Shown: in pieces, positions 1-8,311 of the stretch
How positions within the stretch are numbered: the stretch's first letter is position 1
How the letters are laid out: each line of letters opens with the position of its first letter
Assembly (NCBI RefSeq): GCF_943371255.1
Contig: NZ_CALRUC010000003.1
Span: 1-64,000 of the forward strand
Reading direction: 5' to 3'
Origin: Ferrovibrio terrae_B
GTDB taxonomy: Bacteria > Pseudomonadota > Alphaproteobacteria > Ferrovibrionales > Ferrovibrionaceae
Length of the DNA stretch: 64,000 bases
The notes under the pieces: model-generated
The model's database searches: none
The model's input: only the letters and a program-made list of their open reading frames with translations
What the model was told of the DNA's origin: nothing
Made by a program: the position numbers and the translations under genes

Positions 1-22
1 ATCGATCGTCAGATCGGTTCGC

Positions 23-664
23 CTACCGGACCGCCGCCATCCCCTGGATGGCGGCGGTTCCTTTTTTGGGGATATGTCGCAGCCGTCTGGCGCTGGCGGC
101 CGTAATACCCCCCAGCGCGTAGACCATCAGCCCCAGGTGCCGCGCCAGCATTGACAGGGCGGCGAAGCGCAGAGCCCCCAGACCGGCCGCACCGGGATGG
201 CTGGCGGTAGAAAACACCGGCGAAATCAAAACCGCATCCACACCAGCCCGCGCCGCCCGCCGCACTGCACCGGCATCATGGGCTGCCGCGGTAACCTGCC
301 CCAGGCCGGTACGCCTCGCTGCTGCCGCCCGGCCGATCAGCCCCTGCGGCAGATGCAGGCCATCGGCATGCACGGCACGGGCAAGCCGCACATCACCGGC
401 GACCAGCAGCACCAGACCCTGACGGCGGCACAGTGCGGCAATCTGCCGGGCCAGTGCCAGGCGCCGGACCGGTGCAAGCTCGTAATGGCGGAACAGCACG
501 CCGTCACCCGACTGCAGCCGCCGGATCGCCGGCAGCGGGTCAGGCAGACGCCTGGCATCGGTCACCAGCCAGCGCACCGGCCAGGCCTCAGGCTTTCGCC
601 GCGAGGCGGGGGTTGCTAGCGTGCGGCCCAGCGACGTTACCTGTGATTTCACCCGGTGTTTCAT
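23..664 (-). CDS. thiamine phosphate synthase / TenI-like family protein
   Basis: A 213-aa TIM-barrel protein of the ThiE/TenI family. ThiE joins the pyrimidine and thiazole halves of thiamine; some members instead work on the thiazole (TenI) or have no known substrate. Visible family marks are WLVTDARR near the N-terminus, HADGLHLP, AAHDAG, the phosphate/thiazole-site stretch GVDAVLISPVFSTASHPG, and the C-terminal YALGGI. The frame is open further upstream, but the ATG at 664 is chosen because it gives the usual family length and leaves 14 bp to the divergent yggS start. No other thiamine gene is adjacent, so the exact reaction is open. Its last codons contain a terminator for the opposite strand. 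Confidence 0.8.
   Translation of the reverse strand: MKHRVKSQVTSLGRTLATPASRRKPEAWPVRWLVTDARRLPDPLPAIRRLQSGDGVLFRHYELAPVRRLALARQIAALCRRQGLVLLVAGDVRLARAVHADGLHLPQGLIGRAAAARRTGLGQVTAAAHDAGAVRRAARAGVDAVLISPVFSTASHPGAAGLGALRFAALSMLARHLGLMVYALGGITAASARRLRHIPKKGTAAIQGMAAVR
30..67 (+). terminator. Rho-independent terminator of a gene left of the window
   Basis: A perfect 13-bp stem (30-42 with 46-58, GC-rich, loop of 3 nt) is followed on the plus strand by TCC and six T (62-67). This is the canonical form for a plus-strand transcript entering from the left edge. The whole structure lies inside the last codons of the convergent ThiE-like gene. The opposite strand has no T-run, so it serves the unseen upstream neighbour. 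Confidence 0.75.
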
Positions 665-678
665 CCGTGCAGCGTGCC

Positions 679-1389
679 ATGACCCAGTCCCCATCGGAAG
701 CATCTGACCCTGCCGCCACCCTTGCCGACCGTCTGGCCGCCATCCGGCAGCAGATCGCCGCAGCGGCCGAGACGGCACAGCGCAAGCCCGACGCCGTGAC
801 CCTGATCGCCGTGGCGAAGACTTTTCCGGCCGAAGCCGTGATCGAAGCGCTGGCCGCCGGACAGCGCCATTTCGGCGAGAACCGCGTGCAGGAGGGCATG
901 GCCAAATATCCAGATCTGCGGCAATCGCATCCCGATCTGGTGCTGCATCTGATCGGCCCGCTGCAAACCAACAAGGTGAAACAGGCCGTCGCCCATTTCG
1001 ACGTGATCCACACGCTGGACCGCGAAAGCCTGGCGCAGGAGCTGGCCAGGGAATTTGCCAAAAGCGGTCGCCGCCTGCCCTGCTTCATCCAGGTCAATAC
1101 CGGTGCGGAACCGCAGAAGGCCGGCTGCGCGCCGCAAGAGGCCGACGCCTTCATCGCCGCCTGCCGCGCACTGGACTTGCCGGTGGTCGGCCTGATGTGC
1201 ATCCCGCCAGCCGAGGAAGAGCCGGCGCCGCATTTCGCCCTTTTGCACAAGATCGCGAAGCGCAACGGGCTGGAGCAGCTCAGCATGGGCATGAGCAGCG
1301 ATTTCGAAACCGCTGTGATGCTGGGCGCCACCCATGTGCGCGTGGGCAGCGCCATCTTCGGTGGCCGCAGCTATCCGCCTGCCAGCTAA
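679..1389 (+). CDS. yggS: YggS family pyridoxal phosphate homeostasis protein
   Basis: A 236-aa PLP-binding protein of the YggS/PROSC (PLPBP) family, which binds PLP without known catalysis and buffers vitamin B6 and amino/keto acid pools in the cytosol. The PLP lysine lies in IAVAKTFP near residue 37. Further family motifs are HFGENRVQE, HLIGPLQTNK, IHTLDRESLA, QVNTG, GLMCIPP, LSMGMSSDFETAV and the C-terminal VRVGSAIFGGR. The start at 679 (MTQSPSEA) gives normal family length; the open frame upstream is antisense to the ThiE-like gene. No clear Shine-Dalgarno precedes it. It is divergent from the ThiE-like gene with 14 bp between starts. Confidence 0.95.
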   Translation: MTQSPSEASDPAATLADRLAAIRQQIAAAAETAQRKPDAVTLIAVAKTFPAEAVIEALAAGQRHFGENRVQEGMAKYPDLRQSHPDLVLHLIGPLQTNKVKQAVAHFDVIHTLDRESLAQELAREFAKSGRRLPCFIQVNTGAEPQKAGCAPQEADAFIAACRALDLPVVGLMCIPPAEEEPAPHFALLHKIAKRNGLEQLSMGMSSDFETAVMLGATHVRVGSAIFGGRSYPPAS

Positions 1390-1398
1390 TTCCCGGCG

Positions 1399-2202
1399 TT
1401 AGTTTCCGGCGAGCTTTGGCAGATCGGCCAGCAGACTGTCGCGAGTCTGTGGGCCGGCACCCATTGCTGGACCACTATCCAGCTTTCTCAGGCGCGCAAA
1501 GACCACCGCATCGCGTCCGGGCTTTTCCGCCCAGCCGACAAACCAGCCGAAAGGCTGCGTGCGATCCACATTGCCGCCGGGACCTCTCTGGTAACCGCTG
1601 CCGGTCTTGCCACGCACAGCCCAACCATCCATCGCGGTAAAAACCGGCAGGCTGGCAATCGCCTTGTCCTGCGCCGTCCGCGATACCGGCAGCGCGCGGT
1701 CCAGCAGCCTGCGCAGGAAAACAACCTGCTCGCGCGGCGATATCTGCAGCGAGGAGTGGCCGAGCCAGGCCTGGGTCAAGCCGTTCTTCCTGCCCGGATC
1801 GCCGGAGAGGTCGCGGTTGCCGTAGTCGAAGCCATCAACATAACGCCGGAAAGCCGGCATCCCGAGCTTCAGGGTCAGCTGCTGCGAATACCAGACAATG
1901 GATTCCATCAGCCAGTAAGAGGGATCGGTCGCCTTGCGCGCCTCTTCCCGCGAAGCGCGATACTCCTGACGATACGACCATACCGGCTTATGAGGATCTT
2001 TCAGGATGCCGGCATCGAAGCCCATCACCGCCAGCGGCAGCTTGAAGGTGGAGGCCGGGCTGTTCCGCGATGCGCAATCACCGCTTTCATGCAGCAGCCG
2101 CCCATCGGCGGCATTCACCACCAGTGTACAGGTGGCCGCAACCGCCACATCACATATGGGCAGCAACAGCAGGCCGCATACAGCAGCCAGACTCTTCAAC
2201 AT
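1399..2202 (-). CDS. class D (OXA-type) beta-lactamase
   Basis: A 267-aa secreted serine beta-lactamase or closely related penicillin-recognising enzyme of the periplasm. An N-terminal signal peptide (about residues 1-23, ending AVA-A) precedes the mature domain. The class D motifs are all present: nucleophile motif STFK (51-54), SxV as SIV (101-103), YGN (127-129), WLGHSSLQIS (146-155), KTG (199-201) and WFVGW (220-224). The start at 2202 (MLKSLAAV) is chosen because it begins the signal peptide. It lies 16 bp downstream of a small lipoprotein gene on the same strand, so the two are probably cotranscribed. No AmpR-like regulator is next to it. Substrate range cannot be read from the sequence. 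Confidence 0.9.
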   Translation of the reverse strand: MLKSLAAVCGLLLLPICDVAVAATCTLVVNAADGRLLHESGDCASRNSPASTFKLPLAVMGFDAGILKDPHKPVWSYRQEYRASREEARKATDPSYWLMESIVWYSQQLTLKLGMPAFRRYVDGFDYGNRDLSGDPGRKNGLTQAWLGHSSLQISPREQVVFLRRLLDRALPVSRTAQDKAIASLPVFTAMDGWAVRGKTGSGYQRGPGGNVDRTQPFGWFVGWAEKPGRDAVVFARLRKLDSGPAMGAGPQTRDSLLADLPKLAGN

Positions 2203-2218
2203 CGGCAATCGCGCGGCG

Positions 2219-2488
2219 TCAGTTCTTCTTGGTGGTTCCACCCGAAGCCAGCGTGACGCTGTCGCCGGTGATGACAAAGGTGACCGAGCCATCGCTGGTC
2301 TTGTAGGTCCACTGTTCCAGCGGGCCCAGCTTCTGCAGCTCGGTCGGCTTGCCGAGCGCCTTCTCCAGCGCCGCCTTGGTCTTGGCCGGTTCAGCCTTCT
2401 TCAGCGCCTCTTCGGTCGAAGGCGGTCCACAGGCGATCAATGCCAGCGGCAGGGCAAGCGTAAAAGCAAAGCGGGCCAGGCGAGCCAT
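2219..2488 (-). CDS. small lipoprotein, possibly BamE/SmpA-like
   Basis: An 89-aa lipoprotein with signal peptide and lipobox LALIAC (Cys20), so it is likely membrane-anchored in the periplasm. The mature part (KAALEKALGKPTE..., then EQWTYKTSDGSVTFVITGDSV) has the pattern of small BamE/SmpA-like folds that describe a gene-proximal helix and a beta hairpin; this is a weak likeness only. Start at 2488 is set by an AGGAG seven bases upstream; the nearer ATG at 2494 would be only one base from it. It precedes the beta-lactamase on the same strand by 16 bp. Function unknown. Confidence 0.75.
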   Translation of the reverse strand: MARLARFAFTLALPLALIACGPPSTEEALKKAEPAKTKAALEKALGKPTELQKLGPLEQWTYKTSDGSVTFVITGDSVTLASGGTTKKN

Positions 2489-2501
2489 GATCATACTCCT
2501 G

Positions 2502-2543
2502 AAATAAAAGAGGGCCGGGTTAGTTAAACGGCCAACCCGGCCC
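2502..2543 (-). terminator. Rho-independent terminator of serA
   Basis: A perfect 10-bp GC-rich stem (2512-2521 with 2534-2543, 12-nt loop) lies 35 bp beyond the serA stop. On the minus strand it is followed by TCTTTTATTTC. It ends just before the Shine-Dalgarno of the small lipoprotein gene, so that gene needs its own promoter or read-through. Confidence 0.8.
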
Positions 2544-2578
2544 ACGTAAAGCAGTAAACGATTGTCTTTAGGCTTGAC

Positions 2579-4153
2579 TTAGAACTGCAGCGGCGTCGCC
2601 TGGCGAACGCCCGGGATCGCCTTCACCTTGTCAGCCACCGCCGCCGGGATCGGACCATCGACCTCGACCAGGCAGATCGCTTCCTGGCCGCGTGCGGCGC
2701 GACCGAGATGGAACGTGGCGATGTTGATGCCGGCATCGCCCAGCACGGTGCCCAGCCGGCCGATGAAGCCCGGCTTGTCCTCGTTGGTGACGTAAAGCAT
2801 GTTCGGACCGAGTTCGGCATCGATATCGATGCCCTTGATCTCGACGACGCGCGGGTTCTTGTTGGCGAACAGCGTACCCGAGAGATGGCGCACCTTGTCG
2901 GCATGGATGGTGACGCGCATCAGGGTCTGGTAATCGCCCTCGCGGTCATGCTTGACCTCGGAGACCTCGATATTGCGCTCCTTGGCCACCAGCGGCGCGT
3001 TGACCATGTTGACGCTGCTGAGCTGGCGGCGCAGCAGGCCTTCCAGCACGATGGCGGTCAGCGGACGCGTATTCAGCGTCGCGGCATGCCCTTCGTATTC
3101 GATCATCACCTTGGTGAGGTTCGCCTCGGCGAGCTGGCCGACGAAGCTGCCAAGCTGCTCGGCCAGTTTCATATAGGGGCGCAGTTTCGGCGCATCCTCG
3201 GCCGAGACTGACGGCATGTTCAGCGCGTTGGTGACGGCACCCGACAGCAGATAATCGGCAATCTGTTCGGCCACCTGCAGCGCCACATTCTCCTGCGCCT
3301 CGTTGGTGGAGGCGCCCAGATGCGGCGTGGCGACAAAACGCTCATGGTTGAACAGCACGTTTTCCTTGGCCGGTTCGGTGACGAACACGTCGAAGGCGGC
3401 ACCGGCCACCTGGCCGCTGTCCAGCGCATCTTTCAGTGCCACCTCATCAACCAGGCCGCCGCGGGCACAGTTGATAATGCGAATGCCCTTCTTGGCCTTG
3501 GCCAGCGCCTTGGCATCCAGGATGTTCTTGGTCTGCTCGGTCAGCGGGGTGTGCAGGCTGATGAAATCGGCCCGCGCCAGCAGTTCGTCCAGCTCGACCT
3601 TCTCGATGCCAAGCGAGGTGGCGCGTTCCGGCGTCAGGAACGGATCATAGCCGATGACGCGCATCTTCAGCCCTTGCGCGCGGTCGGCGACGATGGAGCC
3701 GATGTTGCCGCAGCCGATCAGGCCGAGCGTCTTGCCATACAGCTCGACACCCATGAAGCGGTTCTTTTCCCACTTGCCGGCCTGGGTGGAACGGTCGGCC
3801 TGCGGGATTTCGCGGGCCAGCGCCATCATCATGGCAATGGCATGTTCGGCGGTGGTGATCGAGTTGCCAAACGGCGTGTTCATCACGCAGACACCGCGGG
3901 CAGTGGCGGCCGGGATATCGACATTGTCGACACCGATGCCGGCGCGACCGACCACCTTCAGCTTCTTGGCGGCTTCCAGCACCTTGGCAGTCACCTTGGT
4001 GGCCGAGCGGATAGCCAGGCCATCATACTCACCGATGATGGCGAGCAGTTCTTCCGGCTTCAGGCCGGTTTTGATGTCGACCTCGACGCCGCGCGACTTG
4101 AAGATGTCGACGGCGGCGGGGCTCAGTTCGTCGGAGATCAGAACCTTGACCAT
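2579..4153 (-). CDS. serA: D-3-phosphoglycerate dehydrogenase
   Basis: A 524-aa cytosolic enzyme oxidising 3-phosphoglycerate to 3-phosphohydroxypyruvate with NAD+, the first step of serine synthesis. It is a long-form (type I) enzyme: substrate/NAD domain about 1-320, an intervening domain about 330-450 and a C-terminal ACT domain about 452-524 (MLYVTNEDKPGFIGRLGTVLGDAGINIATFHLG) expected to sense serine. The nucleotide fold GCGNIG is at 147-152, and the catalytic Arg231 (CARGG), Glu260 and His278 (PHLGAS) are present. It follows serC on the same strand, but a strong hairpin terminator lies between them. Confidence 0.97.
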   Translation of the reverse strand: MVKVLISDELSPAAVDIFKSRGVEVDIKTGLKPEELLAIIGEYDGLAIRSATKVTAKVLEAAKKLKVVGRAGIGVDNVDIPAATARGVCVMNTPFGNSITTAEHAIAMMMALAREIPQADRSTQAGKWEKNRFMGVELYGKTLGLIGCGNIGSIVADRAQGLKMRVIGYDPFLTPERATSLGIEKVELDELLARADFISLHTPLTEQTKNILDAKALAKAKKGIRIINCARGGLVDEVALKDALDSGQVAGAAFDVFVTEPAKENVLFNHERFVATPHLGASTNEAQENVALQVAEQIADYLLSGAVTNALNMPSVSAEDAPKLRPYMKLAEQLGSFVGQLAEANLTKVMIEYEGHAATLNTRPLTAIVLEGLLRRQLSSVNMVNAPLVAKERNIEVSEVKHDREGDYQTLMRVTIHADKVRHLSGTLFANKNPRVVEIKGIDIDAELGPNMLYVTNEDKPGFIGRLGTVLGDAGINIATFHLGRAARGQEAICLVEVDGPIPAAVADKVKAIPGVRQATPLQF

Positions 4154-4181
4154 GGGATAGTCCTCAGATTTTCAAAATGGG

Positions 4182-4231
4182 GAAAGAAAAACGGGCGCAG
4201 TCCCAGAAAGGCTTCTTGGTACTGCGCCCGT
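4182..4231 (-). terminator. strong terminator between serC and serA
   Basis: An 11-bp perfect stem (4191-4201 with 4221-4231) encloses a 19-nt loop that can itself pair partly. On the minus strand it is followed by TTTTCTTTCC. It begins 8 bp after the serC stop and ends about 30 bp before the serA start. It would cut serC mRNA off from serA or act as a partial terminator that sets the ratio of the two enzymes. Confidence 0.8.
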
Positions 4232-4239
4232 GGATCGGT

Positions 4240-5412
4240 TCAGGCGGCGACGGCCGGCTTGTAGGTCGCCTTCACTTCCGCGAAAGCCCAGTCGAGCCAG
4301 GGGCAGAGCGCGGCGATATCGCTGGTCTCCACCGTGGCGCCGCCCCAGATGCGCAGGCCCGGCGGGGCATCACGGTAATGCGCGATATCCATAGCCACGC
4401 CTTCCTTGTCCAGCAGCGAGGCAATCTGCTTGGCGGCGGCTTCCTGGTTCTTGGCATCCAGCGCCGTGAACCAGGGATCGACCACCTTGAGGCAGATCGA
4501 GGTGTTGGAGCGCACGGCGGCATCACCGGCGAGGAAATCGACCCAGGCGGTCTTGGCCGCCCAGTCGGTGATCGCCTTCAGATTGGCTTCCGAGCGGCCG
4601 ATCATGCCCTTCAGGCCGCCGACGCTCTCGCCCCATTTCAGGGCATCGAGAATGTCTTCGACGCAGAGCATGGAAGGTGTGTTGATCGTTTCACCCTTGA
4701 AGATGCCGTCGATCAGCTTGCCGTCCTTGGCCATGCGGAAAATCTTCGGCAGCGGCCAAGCCGGGGTATAGGTCTCCAGGCGCTTCACGGCGCGCGGGCT
4801 CAGCACGATCATGCCATGGGCGGCTTCGCCGCCGGTCGCCTTCTGCCACGACCAGGTGGTGACATCCAGCTTGGACCACGGCAGGTCCATGGCGAACACC
4901 GCCGAGGTGGCATCGCAGATGGCGAGGCCCTGGCGGTCATCGGCGATCCAGTTGCCGTTCGGCACTTTCACGCCCGAGGTGGTGCCATTCCAGGTGAAGA
5001 CGACATCGCGGGTCCAGTCGACCTGTTTCAGGTCGGGAATCTCGCCGTAGCCGGCCTTCAGTGTGCGGACATCCTTGAGCTTGAGCTCCTTGGCGATATC
5101 CGAACCCCAGCCGGCGCCGAAGCTTTCCCAGGCCAGCACATCGACGCCACGCTCGCCCAGCATCGACCACAGGGCCATCTCGACGGCACCCGTATCGGAG
5201 GCCGGCACGATGCCGATCTTGTAGTCGGCCGGAATGCCGAGCAGCTTGCGATGGTTTTCAATCACGTCCACCAGGCGCTGCTTGCCCTCTTTCGAGCGAT
5301 GCGAGCGGCCGACCAGGGCGTTCTTGAGGATATCGGGGGTCCAGCCGGGGCGCTTGGCGCAGGGGCCGGAGGAAAAATGCGCGGAATTGGGGCGCAGGGC
5401 AGGCTTGGTCAT
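4240..5412 (-). CDS. serC: phosphoserine aminotransferase
   Basis: A 390-aa PLP enzyme that transaminates 3-phosphohydroxypyruvate with glutamate to O-phosphoserine in serine (and possibly pyridoxal) synthesis. Family marks include the N-terminal RPNSAHFSSGPCAKRPG, SDTGAVEMALWSMLG, WNGTTSGVKVP, and the PLP-lysine region SWQKATGGEAAHG, with the long C-terminal PGLRIWGGATVE. The length and sequence match the alphaproteobacterial serC subgroup (about 390 aa) rather than the 360-aa enterobacterial form. An AAGGA-type Shine-Dalgarno lies 8-13 bases before the ATG, inside a small hairpin (see leader). serA follows after a terminator. Confidence 0.96.
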   Translation of the reverse strand: MTKPALRPNSAHFSSGPCAKRPGWTPDILKNALVGRSHRSKEGKQRLVDVIENHRKLLGIPADYKIGIVPASDTGAVEMALWSMLGERGVDVLAWESFGAGWGSDIAKELKLKDVRTLKAGYGEIPDLKQVDWTRDVVFTWNGTTSGVKVPNGNWIADDRQGLAICDATSAVFAMDLPWSKLDVTTWSWQKATGGEAAHGMIVLSPRAVKRLETYTPAWPLPKIFRMAKDGKLIDGIFKGETINTPSMLCVEDILDALKWGESVGGLKGMIGRSEANLKAITDWAAKTAWVDFLAGDAAVRSNTSICLKVVDPWFTALDAKNQEAAAKQIASLLDKEGVAMDIAHYRDAPPGLRIWGGATVETSDIAALCPWLDWAFAEVKATYKPAVAA

Positions 5413-5460
5413 CGGTCTATCCTTCCAGATAGTAAGCGCCCCGTTGGGGGGGCGTGTCCC
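5413..5460 (-). promoter_or_regulatory. serC 5' leader with two hairpins (serC leader RNA candidate)
   Basis: On the minus strand upstream of serC, a hairpin with arms CGCCCC/GGGGCG (5437-5442 with 5449-5454) is followed by a second, smaller hairpin CTATC-TGGAAG-GATAG whose loop and 3' arm hold the ribosome binding site. A cis-regulatory 'serC leader' RNA has been described upstream of serC-serA in alphaproteobacteria; the position and the covering of the Shine-Dalgarno agree with it. I could not align it with the published consensus. Confidence 0.5.
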
Positions 5461-5625
5461 GCGGCCCTTTTAACCGGGCTCGCCCGACGGCGCAATGGCT
5501 TCCTTGGTTGTGCGCTGAGCGAAATGCCGTTTATGGTATTTTTATACAGATTAACTAATCCGGGCGTGCAAGCTGGCTGTAAGGCAGCCATGGTCTAAAC
5601 ATTCGCCCATATCGGTAATCGGATC

Positions 5626-7584
5626 ATGCTGTCTGTTTTGTCGTCGCCGCGTCTGCGTTTCTGGCTGCTCTGTCTCGCTGTGTTCGTGGGCCTTGCGGCG
5701 CTGGTCCGGCTGGTGCTGACCATATGGGTGGCCATGGACACGCCCGATTCCGCCTGGGCTTTCGTGGCCGTCTGGCTGGTCGGGCTGCTGGACGATATCG
5801 CCACCGCCATTGTGCTGGGCCTGCCCTTTATCGCCGGGCTCTATTTCCTGTCGCGCCCCCTGAAATGGCGGCTTGGAAAGGTCTTTGCCCACCTGCTGCT
5901 GATCGCGCTGCTGGGCGTCGCCGTCTTCAGTGCGGTGGCCGAACTGTTCTTCTGGGAAGAATACAACAGCCGGTTCAACGGCATTGCCGTCTACTACCTG
6001 ATCTTCCCCAAGGAAGTGATCGGCAATATCCGCGAATCATTCGACCTGCGATATTACCTGCCGCCGATCGGCATGGTCGTGCTGATCGTCTATGCCTTCC
6101 TGTTCCGGCGGCTGAACCACGCCCTGAACGCGCCTTTTGCGCCCAGGGAACGTCGGCGTACATCCGCCCTGGCGGCAATCACAGCCGTGCTGGCCGTGCC
6201 CTTCGTGATATCCGGTCCGCATGAACCGGCGGCATCCCGCACCGTCAATGAACTGGCGATCAATGGCATGCACAGCATGCTGAATGCCTACTTCACCAAC
6301 GACAGCAAATATGACGGCATCTACGCCGGCATCAGCGAAGAAGAAGCAATCCCGCTATTGCAGGACATGGTGAAACAGGACAACACCATCAATCTTGCAG
6401 CACCGGGCGAACGCAGCATCCGCCGCCATGTCGACAACGGGCCGCTGCCGGCCAAGAAACTGAATGTGGTGCTGATTCTGGAGGAGTCCTTCGGTTCGGT
6501 CTATTTCGAGGATGTCTTCCAGGAAAAGCAGCGCGACTACTGGAAGACCATGTCACCGAACTGGCATCGCATCGCCGAGGACGGCCTGCTGTTCACCAAC
6601 ATCTATGCCACCGGCGACCGTACCGTGCGGGCGCTGGAAGCCGTGTTCACGTCCTTTCCGCCAATCCCCGGCATATCGACGGCGCGTCGCGCCGGTTCGG
6701 AAGGCATGAATTCCCTGCCCTTCCTGCTGGAAAAATTCGGCTACCGCACGGCTTTCCTGTATGGCGGCCCGACCAGCTTCGACAATATGGGCTATTTCTG
6801 GAAAACCATCGGTTTCGACAAGGTGATGGGCCAGGCCGATATCGCCGACCAGAGCTTCAAGACGATCTGGGGCGTTGCCGACGAGTACATGTTCAAGGAG
6901 GCTCTGACCCGCATCGACCAGATGGCGGCGGAGCCAGGCCCGTTCTTCTTCGCCGCCCTGACCGTGACCAACCACCGCCCCTTCATGTTTCCGGAAGGTC
7001 GCGTGTCTTTCAAGCCGGCGCCCAACGCCCGTGATCATGCGGCCGCCTATGCCGACTGGGCGCTCGGCCAGTTCATCGATGCCGCCCGCAAGAAGCCGTG
7101 GTTCGAGGATACCGTTTTCGTCATGCTGGGCGATCATGGCCCGAAAGTCTGGGGCGCCGCGCAGATTCCGGTGCAGGCCTTTCGCGTACCGATGATCATC
7201 CTGGCGCCGAAACACCTCAAAGCCGAGCGCAATCCGGTACTCGGTTCGAGCATGGATGTGGGGCCGACCCTGATGGGCATTCTGGGCCTAAGCTATGACA
7301 GCCCGTTCTTCGGCATCGACCTGCGCCGGGTGCCGCCGGGCGGCGGCCGCATTGCCATGGCGCATAATTTCGATGTTGCCGTAGGCGATGGAAAGAATGC
7401 CGTGGTGCTGACTCCAAAGGGCGGCCTGCGCCCTTACGGCATGCAGGCCGGACCGTTCCAGCTTGAACCCGCCGAGCCGGAAAACGTGCCCCCCCTGATC
7501 CTGAAACAGGCAGTGGCGCAAACCCAGACCGCGCATCGCATGTTCTATGCGCGGCAATATCACGAATTGTCCGCAGGTCAGTAA
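5626..7584 (+). CDS. LTA synthase family sulfatase-fold phosphotransferase
   Basis: A 652-aa inner-membrane protein: about five transmembrane segments in residues 10-165, then a large periplasmic alkaline-phosphatase/sulfatase-fold domain (about 275-600). Members of the LtaS/OpgB/MdoB group move phosphoglycerol or similar headgroups from lipids to glycans such as periplasmic glucans. The metal and nucleophile signatures are visible: LEES (Glu286/287), the ATGDRTVRALEA stretch with candidate nucleophile Thr333, TVTNHRPF, and MLGDHGP near 500. It is divergent from serC across 213 bp that must hold both promoters. The acceptor cannot be told; periplasmic glucan modification is the best guess for an alphaproteobacterium. 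Confidence 0.85.
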   Translation: MLSVLSSPRLRFWLLCLAVFVGLAALVRLVLTIWVAMDTPDSAWAFVAVWLVGLLDDIATAIVLGLPFIAGLYFLSRPLKWRLGKVFAHLLLIALLGVAVFSAVAELFFWEEYNSRFNGIAVYYLIFPKEVIGNIRESFDLRYYLPPIGMVVLIVYAFLFRRLNHALNAPFAPRERRRTSALAAITAVLAVPFVISGPHEPAASRTVNELAINGMHSMLNAYFTNDSKYDGIYAGISEEEAIPLLQDMVKQDNTINLAAPGERSIRRHVDNGPLPAKKLNVVLILEESFGSVYFEDVFQEKQRDYWKTMSPNWHRIAEDGLLFTNIYATGDRTVRALEAVFTSFPPIPGISTARRAGSEGMNSLPFLLEKFGYRTAFLYGGPTSFDNMGYFWKTIGFDKVMGQADIADQSFKTIWGVADEYMFKEALTRIDQMAAEPGPFFFAALTVTNHRPFMFPEGRVSFKPAPNARDHAAAYADWALGQFIDAARKKPWFEDTVFVMLGDHGPKVWGAAQIPVQAFRVPMIILAPKHLKAERNPVLGSSMDVGPTLMGILGLSYDSPFFGIDLRRVPPGGGRIAMAHNFDVAVGDGKNAVVLTPKGGLRPYGMQAGPFQLEPAEPENVPPLILKQAVAQTQTAHRMFYARQYHELSAGQ

Positions 7585-7594
7585 ACCGCGCGGA

Positions 7595-8134
7595 TCAGGC
7601 CTGTCGCGCGTTGACGTCTGCCGCCAGCTCCATCAGGCGCGGCGCGCGATCGGAGACCTCGCGCAGGATGGTTTCAGCCACCACAAGGCGCTTGCGCGCA
7701 TCCTCATCCAGCACGCCCTCGAGATGCTCGCGATCGACGCGGGCAACGGTTTCGTGCAGTTCCCAGATGGTGGCCAGAAAGACTTTCTGGGTACCGACCG
7801 GCAGCACCTCGGCGCCTTCGAGCGCCGGGAAAACCCTTAGCACCACATCGATCTTCATGCGCAGCAGGTCGACAATCAGCTGGCTGTGATACTCACGCAG
7901 CTGGGCCGCAGCATCCTTCTCCGCATTCTCCATGCGGTCTTCGATCAGCACCAGCACGCCCTCGATCTCGGTAAGGGCATCGCGATATTCGTAATAGGGT
8001 TCGTAGGTGGCCTTGCTGATCCGCTGGATGGCATCTTCGGCCATCTTGCGCGCACGCCTGGTCTGGCGTTTCAGCGCATCGAGCAAGGTCTCGATCTCGG
8101 GCTTCCGGTAGCTCTTGCCGGCAATCTTGGTCAT
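7595..8134 (-). CDS. uncharacterised helical protein
   Basis: A 179-aa soluble protein with no signal peptide or membrane segment. It is rich in charged residues and Leu/Ala in heptad-like spacing (for example LLDALKRQTRRARKMAEDAIQRI and around ALTEIEGVLVLIEDRMENAEKDAAAQL), so it is probably almost all alpha-helical with coiled-coil potential. I do not recognise a family. It converges with the LtaS-type gene (10 bp between stops) and has its own upstream region of about 100 bp behind the terminator of the Bug-type gene, so it is probably a single-gene transcript. Confidence 0.75.
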   Translation of the reverse strand: MTKIAGKSYRKPEIETLLDALKRQTRRARKMAEDAIQRISKATYEPYYEYRDALTEIEGVLVLIEDRMENAEKDAAAQLREYHSQLIVDLLRMKIDVVLRVFPALEGAEVLPVGTQKVFLATIWELHETVARVDREHLEGVLDEDARKRLVVAETILREVSDRAPRLMELAADVNARQA

Positions 8135-8239
8135 CGTCTGCGTCTTCTCTTGCCCGCGACCCTGTGGCGGTCAGCACGTGCCCGCATACTAGCCGGATCG
8201 CCGGCCTCGCAGCCACCGGCATGTTCGTGACAGTTCATA

Positions 8240-8273
8240 CAAAAACGGTCGCCCGAGACTATCGGGCGACCGT
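8240..8273 (-). terminator. Rho-independent terminator of the Bug-type gene
   Basis: A perfect 12-bp stem (8245-8256 with 8262-8273, 5-nt loop) lies 38 bp after the stop of the binding-protein gene. On the minus strand it is followed by TTTTTGT. It isolates that gene from the helical protein gene downstream. Confidence 0.88.
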
Positions 8274-8311
8274 GACGTCAGAATCGGCAAGATTCCAGCG
8301 TGTATTTGCGG

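Noticed and set aside
4177..5598. Long plus-strand open frame opposite serC
   Set aside because: Shadow of serC, whose motifs are complete; the translation is His/Gly/Arg-rich low complexity.
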